Under the pieces are notes generated by a model. It had not been told where the DNA came from and did not search any database. It was given only the letters and a program-made list of their open reading frames with translations. Position numbers and translations under genes: made by a program. A stretch of DNA of 64,000 bases from Rhizobiales bacterium 63-22 (GTDB lineage: Bacteria > Pseudomonadota > Alphaproteobacteria > Rhizobiales > Rhizobiaceae), in contig MKVZ01000017.1 of assembly GCA_001898995.1 (NCBI GenBank), forward strand, positions 60,110-124,109, read 5' to 3'. Shown here one piece after another: positions 28,555 to 36,898 of the stretch (its first letter is position 1; each line of letters begins with the position of its first letter).

Positions 28555-29577
28555 ATGAGCGACAGCGGCCTTCCCTTCGACGATTTCCGCGAACTGATCC
28601 GCAACCTGCCCGGTCCCGACCTCGGGGCCGAAAGGGCGGTGCGCGAGCGCGAGGCCACGCTGACCAAGCCCGCCGGCTCGCTCGGCCGGCTGGAGGAGAT
28701 CGCCGCCTGGCTCGCCGCGTGGAGCGGCAAGCCCGTTCCACAGGTCAACCGGCCGCTGGTTGCCGTCTTTGCCGGCAATCACGGCGTCACGGCGCGCAAT
28801 ATCACGCCGTTCCCGCCAAGCGTTACGGCGCAGATGGTGGAGAATTTTGCGGCAGGGGGCGCGGCCATCAACCAGATCTGCATTGCCAACGATCTGGGAT
28901 TGAAAGTCTTCGATCTGGCGCTTGAGCATCCGACCGCCGATATTACGGAAGAAGCCGCGATGGACGAGCGCACCTGCGCGGCGACCATGGCCTTCGGCAT
29001 GGAGGCCATCGCCGGTGGCACCGACCTGCTTTGTATCGGCGAGATGGGCATCGGCAATACGACCATCGCGGCGACACTTGCCTTGGCGCTGTTCGGCGGC
29101 GAGGCGGAGGACTGGGTCGGGCCGGGCACCGGCTCGACGGGCGAACTGATGCAGCGCAAGCTCGCCGCGGTGCGGCAGGCGGTGGCCCTGCACCGTGCGC
29201 ATCTGGGCGATCCGCTGGAAGTGCTGCGCCGTCTCGGCGGACGCGAGCTGGCGGCCATGGCCGGGGCCATCCTTGCGGCGCGCGTGGAAAAGATTCCGGT
29301 GATCGTGGACGGTTTCGTGGCAAGTGCTGCCGCCGCCGTGCTTTATGCCGCCAATCCGGAGGCGCTCGACCATTGCCTGTTCGGCCATGTCTCCGCCGAG
29401 CCGGGCCATCGCAGGCTTCTGGAAAAGCTCGGCAAGAAGCCGCTGCTCGATCTCGGCATGCGGCTCGGCGAGGGAACGGGGGCGGCGCTGGCGGCGGGCA
29501 TCGTCAAGGCCGCAGCGCTCTGCCATAGCGGCATGGCCACTTTCGAGCAGGCGGGCGTGGCGTCTTCAAAGGAATGA
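28555..29577 (+). CDS. cobT: Nicotinate-nucleotide--dimethylbenzimidazole phosphoribosyltransferase
   Basis: 340-residue CobT (named CobU in the Pseudomonas denitrificans scheme). It activates dimethylbenzimidazole with nicotinate mononucleotide to make alpha-ribazole phosphate for the CobS reaction. [35 protein letters not shown] and [13 protein letters not shown] are conserved substrate-binding segments; the last holds the catalytic Glu. ATG at 28555 gives the family length. Confidence 0.93.
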   Translation: MSDSGLPFDDFRELIRNLPGPDLGAERAVREREATLTKPAGSLGRLEEIAAWLAAWSGKPVPQVNRPLVAVFAGNHGVTARNITPFPPSVTAQMVENFAAGGAAINQICIANDLGLKVFDLALEHPTADITEEAAMDERTCAATMAFGMEAIAGGTDLLCIGEMGIGNTTIAATLALALFGGEAEDWVGPGTGSTGELMQRKLAAVRQAVALHRAHLGDPLEVLRRLGGRELAAMAGAILAARVEKIPVIVDGFVASAAAAVLYAANPEALDHCLFGHVSAEPGHRRLLEKLGKKPLLDLGMRLGEGTGAALAAGIVKAAALCHSGMATFEQAGVASSKE

Positions 29578-29697
29578 AGAACCGCCGGGGGGCCGTTGTA
29601 TCCGGTCAGGCCGCCCGCCAATTTCCTCGATTCATATCAGGGACTTGCCTGCGTTAGATCGCCATACGCCTTAATCAGGCGAATTGTGACGATCTAT

Positions 29698-29760
29698 CTC
29701 TTTGTTTTTACGCATTATCCTACGCGAAACCGCTTCGCACTTTCGCTGAAAATGCTCTAG
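29698..29760. repeat. Dispersed intergenic repeat, copy B
   Basis: TCTTTGTTTTTACGCATTA, then the ACGCGAAACCGCT and CACTTTCGCTG words, to AATGCTCTAG. It is nearly identical to copy C at 53286-53347 and close to copy A at 5131-5191. Its terminal CTAG supplies the TAG stop codon (complement of 29757-29759) of the Lrp-family gene. The preceding 120 bp after cobT show no gene. Confidence 0.8.
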
Positions 29761-30236
29761 TTGTTTTCCTTGTCGAGCACCATGTAGTCGAGCGGAAGCT
29801 CGGTCGTATATTTGATCTGCTCCATGGCGAAGGATGAGGACACGTCGCGAATCTCGATCTTGCTGATGAGACGCTTGTAGAAGGCATCATAGGCGGCAAT
29901 ATCCGGCACGGCCACGCGCAGGAGATAATCCACGTCGCCGCTCATGCGATAGAACTCGATCACCTCCGGGAATTCCTGCACCACTTCCGAGAAGCGTTTC
30001 AGCCATTCATGGCTGTGCGAACTGGTGCGCACCGATACGAACACTGTCACGCGGGCATTGACCCGCACCGGATCGAGAATGGCGACACGGCGGCGGATGA
30101 CGCCGTCCTCCTCCAGCTTCTGGATGCGCCGCCAGCATGGCGTGGTGGAAAGGCCGACCTTCTTGGCGATATCCGCCACCGCCAGCGTCGCGTCTTCCTG
30201 CAAGAGGCGCAGTATTTTCCGGTCGAGCCTGTCCAT
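29757..30236 (-). CDS. Lrp/AsnC family transcriptional regulator
   Basis: 159 residues. The N-terminal helix-turn-helix reads LDRKILRLLQEDATLAVADIAKKVGLSTTPCWRRIQKLEEDGVI, followed by a RAM ligand domain (SGDVDYLLRVAVPDIAAYDAF; SSFAMEQIKYTTELPL). Members sense amino acids and form octamers. It is monocistronic. Its last codon abuts a dispersed repeat that provides the stop. Confidence 0.93.
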   Translation of the reverse strand: MDRLDRKILRLLQEDATLAVADIAKKVGLSTTPCWRRIQKLEEDGVIRRRVAILDPVRVNARVTVFVSVRTSSHSHEWLKRFSEVVQEFPEVIEFYRMSGDVDYLLRVAVPDIAAYDAFYKRLISKIEIRDVSSSFAMEQIKYTTELPLDYMVLDKENN

Positions 30237-30364
30237 GCGTTTTCATTCCCGGTTTTGGAAATCGTTTCCCGAACTATGCAAATAGGTGGAACGCCATACC
30301 TTATGATTTGCATTCGACCGAAGTTACAGAAAAAAAATTCTGATGAAAACGAAGGGAATAAAAT

Positions 30365-30997
30365 TTATTTATCGCCAGCCGCAAGCTGGCGAATTTTTGC
30401 CTGAAGAACGGGCACGACTTCATCGTCGAACCACGGATTGCGCTTCAGCCAGCCGCTGTTGCGCCATGAGGGATGCGGCAGCGGCAATACGATCCGCCCG
30501 TTCGCATCCGGCGTGTCGAGGAAGCGCCGCCAGTCCTTCACGGTTTCGGTCATGCTGCGGCCCTTGCAGGCGGGCAGGTGGTAGGCAAGGGCATATTGGC
30601 CCACCACGAGGATGAACTCCAGTTGCGGCATGGCGGCGAAGACGCGGTCGTGCCATGTCAGCCGGCATTCGCGGCGCGGCGGCAGGTCGCCGCCATGCCG
30701 ATCGTAGCCGGGAAAGCAGAAGCCCATGGGAACGATGGCGAAACGCGCGGGATCGTAGAACGCCTCGCGCGTCGTGCCGAGCCATTGCCGCAGGCGGTCG
30801 CCGGAAGGATCGTTGAAAGGCAGCGAGGTGTTATGCACGCGGATGCCCGGCGCCTGCCCGCAAATGGCGACGCGCGCGGTATCGGAAATGATACAGACGG
30901 GATTGGGTTCGTGCGGCATCGGCGGCGGAAAGAGCGGCGCGTCGCGGCAGATACGGCAGGCCCGGATCGAATGGGCGAGGACTTCCGGGTTTTCCAT
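30365..30997 (-). CDS. Uracil-DNA glycosylase family protein
   Basis: 210 residues of the UDG superfamily with ICGQAPGIRVHNT (water-activating region) and LPHPSWRNSGWLKRNPWF (DNA-intercalation motif region). CRICRDAP near the start has a Cys pair like those that bind Fe-S in family 4 enzymes, but a full four-Cys set is not evident. ATG at 30997 is favoured by family similarity; upstream codons to 31060 are also open and initiation signals are weak. Confidence 0.75.
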   Translation of the reverse strand: MENPEVLAHSIRACRICRDAPLFPPPMPHEPNPVCIISDTARVAICGQAPGIRVHNTSLPFNDPSGDRLRQWLGTTREAFYDPARFAIVPMGFCFPGYDRHGGDLPPRRECRLTWHDRVFAAMPQLEFILVVGQYALAYHLPACKGRSMTETVKDWRRFLDTPDANGRIVLPLPHPSWRNSGWLKRNPWFDDEVVPVLQAKIRQLAAGDK

Positions 30998-31465
30998 GAA
31001 TGCGTTCCGGGGCAGGGATGAGGGCTCGTGCGTCGTGGCGCTCTTCATATAGGAAGGCAATTGCCGATTGCACAGGCTCGCGGATCATGTGTTGCAGCGT
31101 GTACTTGTTGTCAAACGGCAACAGCTTTCACTCTCACTTTAGGTTACAAGGAGGTCGGGCGGGTTTTGCCTATTTCCCGCCACAAAGGAGCGTCACCCGT
31201 CTAGAATAGGCAGAAGCCGCAAGAGTTTTTCGGGACCGGCGTGCCAGCAGGATCGGACAGGAATGAAAAGCAGCATCGGATTGCATGGCGGCATTTTCGT
31301 AGACAGGAATGATCCTGTCCGTGCTGCCTTTGTCCCATCCGGATGCGGCGCGGCTTTTTTCCGTCAAGATCGGGTCGCAGTCTTGACCAAAAGCGAGACT
31401 ATTCTGGGTCTTATGCGATTTTTCCCAGCCGAATGGGCCGTTTACTGTGAAAGACCGGCGTCGTG
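30998..31465. other. Intergenic region upstream of exoR
   Basis: About 470 bp without a credible gene. It includes a small hairpin (GACAGGA at 31302-31308 with TCCTGTC at 31313-31319). The exoR promoter should lie here but no clear consensus was found. Confidence 0.4.
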
Positions 31466-32269
31466 ATGCGTATGCGCAGTTTTTCATATTTCCCTGCGAT
31501 GAGGGCTCTGGGCCTTGCTCTGGGCCTCGCCATTGCCTGCCATAGCGCTTTTGCCTTCGACCTGAACGACGATTCCGAAAAGACCAGAAGCCCCTTCGAA
31601 CTCTTCAAGTTCGGCTTTTCCGCCTATAAGAGCGGCCACAAGGAAGAAGCGATCAAGGCGCTGCGCTATGCGGCGGAGCGTGGTCATCAGGGCGCGAAAT
31701 GGAAGCTGGCGCGCATGTATGCCGAGGGCGACGGCGTGCCGGAGAACGATTACGAGGCCTACAAGATCTTCGAGAAGATCGTCCGCGAGGGCGCGGAGCC
31801 GGGTTCCGAGAACGATTCCTACGTGGCAGATGCGATGGTGGCGCTGGCCGGCTATGTGAAGCATGGTATTCCCGGCTCGCCGGTCCATGCCGATCTCAAC
31901 ATGGCGCGCGAACTCTATGTGCAGGCGGCGTCGAATTTCGGCGATCCGGCGGCGCAGTTCGAGCTGGGCAAGATGCTGCTTGCGGGCGAGGGCGGCGAGC
32001 GCAATCTCGTGCAGGCGGCGCGGTGGTTCCAGCTTGCCGCCAAGAAGGGCAATGCAGGCGCGCAGGCTATGTTGGGCAACATGCTGTTTCAGGCCGGCAA
32101 GACCGTTCGCGGCCTCGCCTTGCTGACGGCGGCTTTCGAGCGTTGTCAGGCGGAAGAGTGCGGCTGGATTCGCGATATGCAGGAACAGGCCTTCTCCATC
32201 GCCGGGGAGGCGGATCGCCGCAATGCCGTGGCGCTTTCCAGCGATTATGTCGCCAAGGGCGATTTCTGA
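31466..32269 (+). CDS. exoR: ExoR-like periplasmic regulator with Sel1/TPR repeats
   Basis: 267 residues: a signal peptide (hydrophobic ALGLALGLAIACHSAFA), then FDLNDDSEKTRSPFELFKFGF and Sel1-like repeats (KEEAIKALRYAAERGHQGAKWKLARMY; DPAAQFELGKMLLAGEGG). Segment order, HGIPGSP and the C-terminal MQEQAFSIA match Sinorhizobium ExoR. There ExoR binds and restrains the sensor kinase ExoS (ChvG/BvrS) in the periplasm, controlling envelope, motility and virulence programmes. No kinase gene is adjacent, as is usual. A GTG directly upstream (31463) is a less likely start. Confidence 0.85.
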   Translation: MRMRSFSYFPAMRALGLALGLAIACHSAFAFDLNDDSEKTRSPFELFKFGFSAYKSGHKEEAIKALRYAAERGHQGAKWKLARMYAEGDGVPENDYEAYKIFEKIVREGAEPGSENDSYVADAMVALAGYVKHGIPGSPVHADLNMARELYVQAASNFGDPAAQFELGKMLLAGEGGERNLVQAARWFQLAAKKGNAGAQAMLGNMLFQAGKTVRGLALLTAAFERCQAEECGWIRDMQEQAFSIAGEADRRNAVALSSDYVAKGDF

Positions 32270-32273
32270 TTTC

Positions 32274-33056
32274 CTAGATCGACAGTGTCACCGTGACGGG
32301 AACGTGGTCCGAGGGCTTTTCCCATGCACGGACATGCTTTTCCACGTCGGCGGCGACAAGGCGGCTGGCCGCTTCCGGCGACAGCATCAGGTGGTCGATG
32401 CGGATGCCGTTGTTCTTCTGCCATGCGCCGGCCTGATAATCCCAGAAGGAATAGACGCCGTCGGCATCGGTCCCGGCGCGGATGGCGTCGGTAAATCCGA
32501 GATTTTCGAGCCGCCGCAGCGCCTGTCGCGATTGCGGCTGGAACAGCGCATCGCCGAGCCATGCGTCCGGGTTCTTCGCATCGCGCGGCTGCGGGATGAC
32601 ATTGTAGTCGCCGGCCAGAACGAGCGGCTCCTCCAGCGTCAGGCGATCCCTTGCCCAATCTTCAAGCCGTCGCATCCAGCCGAGCTTGTAGGGAAATTTC
32701 TCCGAATCGACGGGATTGCCGTTGGGCAGGTAAAGCGAGACGACGCGCACGACGCCCTTGCCGGCCCGATAGACGCCTTCGATGAAGCGCGCCTGTTCGT
32801 CGTTCCCGTCGCCGGGCAGGCCGATATTGATTTCGTCGGGCGACGTTCTGGACAGGAGCGCCACGCCGTTGAAGCCCTTCTGGCCGTGCGTCTCCACATG
32901 ATAGCCCAGCGCCTCGATTTCGAGGCGGGGGAACTGGTCGTCCACCGACTTGATTTCCTGTAGGCAGACGATATCCGGCGCCGACGCCTTCAGCCAGTGC
33001 TGGAGGTTGTCGATGCGTGCCTTGACGCCGTTGATGTTCCATGTCGCGATCTTCAT
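32274..33056 (-). CDS. xthA: Exodeoxyribonuclease III
   Basis: 260-residue AP endonuclease/3'-5' exonuclease of base-excision repair. MKIATWNINGVKAR opens the exonuclease-endonuclease-phosphatase fold, LQEIK holds the metal-binding Glu, AGDYNVIP the catalytic Asp/Asn, and RIDHLMLS with SDHVPVTV the terminal Asp-His pair. ATG at 33056 is fixed by the MKIATWN start. It converges with exoR (4 bp between the stops). Confidence 0.93.
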   Translation of the reverse strand: MKIATWNINGVKARIDNLQHWLKASAPDIVCLQEIKSVDDQFPRLEIEALGYHVETHGQKGFNGVALLSRTSPDEINIGLPGDGNDEQARFIEGVYRAGKGVVRVVSLYLPNGNPVDSEKFPYKLGWMRRLEDWARDRLTLEEPLVLAGDYNVIPQPRDAKNPDAWLGDALFQPQSRQALRRLENLGFTDAIRAGTDADGVYSFWDYQAGAWQKNNGIRIDHLMLSPEAASRLVAADVEKHVRAWEKPSDHVPVTVTLSI

Positions 33057-33116
33057 GGAAACGAGCTTAGGCACTCCGCCGTCCGCCCGCAAGGCGCCGA
33101 CCGGGTTATACCCGTG

Positions 33117-33443
33117 TCAGATCGCGAAACTGGTGCCGCAGCCGCAGGACGAAACCGCATTGGGGTTGCGTATCTGGAAGGACTGCCCCATCAGGTCGTC
33201 CACGAAGTCGATTTCCGACCCGTCCATATAGGGCAGCGAGATCGAATCGATCAGCACTTTCGCGCCCAGCTTCTCGATGACGATATCTTCTTCGGACTGG
33301 TCGGAGACGAGATCGTATTTATAGGAGAAACCCGAGCAGCCGCCGCCCTCGACCGAAACCCGCAGCGCGGTCTTTCCCGGCTCGGAATCGAGAATTCTGG
33401 CGATCCGCCGCGCGGCGGAATCGGAAACGGTAATGCCTGTCAT
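33117..33443 (-). CDS. erpA: Iron-sulfur cluster insertion protein ErpA (HesB/IscA A-type carrier)
   Basis: 108-residue A-type carrier with Cys36 in GGGCSGFSY and the C-terminal Cys100-Gly-Cys102 pair, the full set for Fe-S binding. It is 60 bp upstream of xthA on the same strand and divergent from dgt; the erpA/dgt arrangement is conserved in related genomes. Confidence 0.92.
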   Translation of the reverse strand: MTGITVSDSAARRIARILDSEPGKTALRVSVEGGGCSGFSYKYDLVSDQSEEDIVIEKLGAKVLIDSISLPYMDGSEIDFVDDLMGQSFQIRNPNAVSSCGCGTSFAI

Positions 33444-33552
33444 CGGTCTGTTCCGCTTGCAATCAGCTTTGACTGATAGCTATGAACGTGGCAGGCGGAA
33501 GTCAATGTCCGCGTACGCATTTGTCATGACGGACAATGAGGGAAGCATCGTA

Positions 33553-34779
33553 ATGTCACCGGAAGAGCAGGGATCGCTGCAAGGAATAGGCTTCGGTTAC
33601 CGGGAGCGCGCGTCCTATGCCTGCGACCCGGCCCGCACGCGCGGGCGGCTGGTGGCGGAGCCGGAAAGCCCGACGCGCACGCCGTTCCAGCGCGACCGCG
33701 ACCGCATCATCCATTCGACCGCTTTCCGGCGATTGAAGCACAAAACACAGGTCTTCATCGCCCATGAGGGCGACCATTACCGCACGCGGCTCACCCATAC
33801 CATTGAGGTGGCGCAGATCGCCCGCGCGCTGGCGCGCGCCCTGCGCCTCGACGAGGACCTCGCCGAGGCGGTGGCGCTGGTGCATGATTTCGGCCACACG
33901 CCCTTCGGCCATACCGGCGAGGAGGCACTCAACGAGCGCATGGAGGGGTATGGCGGCTTCGACCACAATGCCCAGTCGCTCAGGATCGTGACGAAGCTGG
34001 AGCACCGCTATGCCGATTTCGACGGTCTCAACCTGTCATGGGAGACGCTGGAAGGACTGGTGAAGCATAACGGCCCGCTGCTCGGTCCCTTCACCGCTCA
34101 CCCGGACCAGCCCGTCCCACAGCCGATCCTCGATTTCAACGCGCGCTACGATCTCGAACTGGACCGTTTCGCCAGCCTCGAAGCGCAATGCGCGGCCATT
34201 GCCGACGACATCGCCTATAATGCGCACGACATCGATGACGGCTTGCGCGCCGGCCTGCTGACGCTGGAGCAATTGGACGCCGTGCCGCTGACCAAACGGC
34301 TGCTCGACCTCGTGCGGACACGCTATCCGGGCCTCGATCCGGTGCGGACGGGCCATGAACTGGTACGCCGGCAGATCACTGTCATGGTGGAGGACGTCAT
34401 CGGGGAAGCGCAGCGCCGCATCGCCGCCGCCCACCCGCGCGGTGTGGAGGAGGTTCACGGCCAGAAGCAGACGCTCGTTGCCTTTTCCGACGCCATGCGC
34501 GAGGACGAAAAGCTGCTCAAGCGCTTCCTGTACAAGAATCTCTATTTCCATGAGACGGTCGTGGTACGCCGTCAGGCAGCGGACCGCATCGTTCGCGACC
34601 TTTTCGATGCCTGCTTCAATGACGCCGCGGTCATGCCGCCGGAATGGCAGGCGGGGCTTGAAAGCCTCGACAAGGCAGGGCGCGCGCGCCGCGTCGCCGA
34701 TTATCTCGCCGGCATGACTGACAATTATGCCGTGCGCGAACACCGGCGGTTGTTTGACCATACGCCCGATTTGGCTTAA
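33553..34779 (+). CDS. dgt: Deoxyguanosinetriphosphate triphosphohydrolase-like protein
   Basis: 408-residue HD-domain dNTPase (type 2 dGTPase-like). [28 protein letters not shown] carries the first metal His and [19 protein letters not shown] the HD pair; [18 protein letters not shown] has the last Asp. ATG at 33553 is favoured by a GAGGGAAG site; earlier in-frame ATGs at 33505 and 33526 are possible. Confidence 0.9.
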   Translation: MSPEEQGSLQGIGFGYRERASYACDPARTRGRLVAEPESPTRTPFQRDRDRIIHSTAFRRLKHKTQVFIAHEGDHYRTRLTHTIEVAQIARALARALRLDEDLAEAVALVHDFGHTPFGHTGEEALNERMEGYGGFDHNAQSLRIVTKLEHRYADFDGLNLSWETLEGLVKHNGPLLGPFTAHPDQPVPQPILDFNARYDLELDRFASLEAQCAAIADDIAYNAHDIDDGLRAGLLTLEQLDAVPLTKRLLDLVRTRYPGLDPVRTGHELVRRQITVMVEDVIGEAQRRIAAAHPRGVEEVHGQKQTLVAFSDAMREDEKLLKRFLYKNLYFHETVVVRRQAADRIVRDLFDACFNDAAVMPPEWQAGLESLDKAGRARRVADYLAGMTDNYAVREHRRLFDHTPDLA

Positions 34780-34832
34780 TCGATCCTCCGAAACGGACAG
34801 CCGCTTCGCGGCCAAGCCTGACAGGACCAACC

Positions 34833-36590
34833 ATGAATATTTTTGCCGATTTCGACGCACGCATCAAGAAAACGTTGCAAGATATTGATTTAAAATCAAA
34901 AGATGGCGGAGAGCTGGACCTTTCGCGCGTTGGCGTCGAGCCGCCGCGTGATGCGACCCATGGCGATATCGCCACCAATGCGGCGATGGTCCTGTCCAAG
35001 GCCGTGGGCCAGAATCCGCGCGAACTGGCGTCGAGAATCGCCGAGGCGCTCAAGGCCGACGCAGATGTGGAAAGCGTCGATGTGGCGGGTCCGGGCTTCA
35101 TCAATCTGCGCCTGAAGCCCACCTACTGGCAGCGCGAACTGGCCCAGATGCTGAACGAGGGCCCGGATTTCGGCCGCTCGAAGCTCGGTCATGGCCATAA
35201 GGTCAATGTCGAATATGTCTCGGCCAATCCGACCGGCCCGATGCATGTCGGCCATTGCCGGGGCGCGGTCGTCGGCGACGTGCTGGCGAACCTGCTGAAA
35301 TTTGCGGGCTACGACGTCGTCAAGGAATATTACATCAACGACGCCGGCGCGCAGATCGACGTGCTGGCGCGCTCGGTCATGCTGCGCTACCGCGAGGCGC
35401 TGGGCGAGGAGATCGGCGAGATCCCGTCGGGGCTTTATCCCGGCGACTATCTGGTGCCGGTCGGCAAGGCTCTGGCTGCCGAGTTTGGCCCGAAGCTTCT
35501 GGAAATGCCGGACGAAGAGGCGCTGGCCATCGTCAAGGAGCGCACCATCGATGCCATGATGGCGATGATCCGCGCCGATCTCGATGCGCTCAACGTGCAT
35601 CACGACGTATTCTTCTCCGAGCGCACGCTGCATGCCGACCGTGCGCGCGCCATCCGCTCCGCGATCAACGATCTCACGCTCAAGGGCCATGTCTACAAGG
35701 GCAAGATTCCGCCGCCGAAGGGGCAGTTGCCGGAGGACTGGGAGGACCGCGACCAGACGCTGTTCCGCTCGACGGAAGTGGGCGACGATATCGACCGGCC
35801 GCTGATGAAATCGGACGGGGCGTTCACCTATTTCGCCGCCGACGTGGCCTATTTCAAGGACAAGTACGATCGCGGCTTCGATGAGATGGTCTATGTGCTG
35901 GGCGCGGACCATGGCGGGTATGTGAAGCGGCTTGAAGCCGTGGCGCGCGCCGTTTCGGGCGGCAAGGCCAAGCTCACCGTTCTGCTCTGCCAGCTTGTGA
36001 GACTGTTCCGCGACGGTGAGCCGGTGCGCATGTCCAAGCGCGCTGGTGAGTTCATCACCCTGCGCGACGTGGTCGACGAGGTGGGCCGCGACCCGGTGCG
36101 TTTCATGATGCTCTACCGCAAGAACGACGCGCCGCTCGATTTCGACTTCGCCAAGGTGACGGAACAGTCGAAGGACAATCCGGTCTTCTACGTGCAATAT
36201 GCTTCGGCGCGTTGCCATTCGGTGTTCCGGCAGGCGGTGGACCAGCTCGACCTTCCCGATCTCGACCGCGTGGCCATGGGCGCGCATTTCGACAGGCTGA
36301 CCGACGAGAGCGAAATCGCGCTCGTGCGCAAGCTCGCCGAATATCCGCGCATGATCGAGGCCGCGGCCATGCATCAGGAGCCTCACAGGCTCGCATTCTA
36401 CCTCTACGACCTCGCCAGCGCCTTCCATTCGCAATGGAACAAGGGAACAGAAAACCCCGATTTACGTTTTATCAAGGTTAACGATCCAAACTTGTCGCTG
36501 GCCAGGCTAGGGCTGGTGCAGGTTGTTTCCGATGTTCTGACGTCCGGTTTGACGATAATCGGTGCGGACGCTCCGACGGAAATGCGCTAG
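34833..36590 (+). CDS. argS: Arginyl-tRNA synthetase
   Basis: 585-residue class I synthetase. The HIGH-type motif is in [15 protein letters not shown] near residue 130, the KMSKS-equivalent loop reads MSKRAGEF near 400, and the C-terminal anticodon-binding helices include the conserved [13 protein letters not shown]. Length and motif spacing are normal. The TAG stop is embedded in an inverted repeat that continues into the following gap. Confidence 0.95.
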   Translation: MNIFADFDARIKKTLQDIDLKSKDGGELDLSRVGVEPPRDATHGDIATNAAMVLSKAVGQNPRELASRIAEALKADADVESVDVAGPGFINLRLKPTYWQRELAQMLNEGPDFGRSKLGHGHKVNVEYVSANPTGPMHVGHCRGAVVGDVLANLLKFAGYDVVKEYYINDAGAQIDVLARSVMLRYREALGEEIGEIPSGLYPGDYLVPVGKALAAEFGPKLLEMPDEEALAIVKERTIDAMMAMIRADLDALNVHHDVFFSERTLHADRARAIRSAINDLTLKGHVYKGKIPPPKGQLPEDWEDRDQTLFRSTEVGDDIDRPLMKSDGAFTYFAADVAYFKDKYDRGFDEMVYVLGADHGGYVKRLEAVARAVSGGKAKLTVLLCQLVRLFRDGEPVRMSKRAGEFITLRDVVDEVGRDPVRFMMLYRKNDAPLDFDFAKVTEQSKDNPVFYVQYASARCHSVFRQAVDQLDLPDLDRVAMGAHFDRLTDESEIALVRKLAEYPRMIEAAAMHQEPHRLAFYLYDLASAFHSQWNKGTENPDLRFIKVNDPNLSLARLGLVQVVSDVLTSGLTIIGADAPTEMR

Positions 36591-36898
36591 AGTATCGTTC
36601 CGGAAGCGCCAATATTTGGGGTGGACCGATACTCGAAACCGGTCTCTGCAGCATGATCTCCGCTGATGAGCGAGAGGGGTGCGCAGGGACTGTTCGGCTT
36701 CCACGAAGCTTTTCGGGTCGCAAGACCGGAAAAGGGCTGACGTTGGCAAGTTGAACGGGTGGATGATCGCGATGAACGCAAGTCATCGGTCGTCCTTTCG
36801 GCGTAGGAAACTGCTGTCAACTTTTGCCCACATTGCCTTGGTACAAAGCAATGTATGGTGACGTCTTGCGGCGTCCAGGGTTTGAGTAGGAACACGTC
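36591..36898. other. Intergenic region between argS and the SPOR gene
   Basis: 308 bp without a supported gene. GAGTATCG (36590-36597) and CGATACTC (36627-36634) form an inverted repeat starting in the argS stop codon. The promoter of the SPOR gene presumably lies in the second half. Confidence 0.4.

Noticed and set aside
31263..31466. Open frame of 67 codons upstream of exoR
   Set aside because: Weak initiation, no motif, and it overlaps the probable exoR promoter region.
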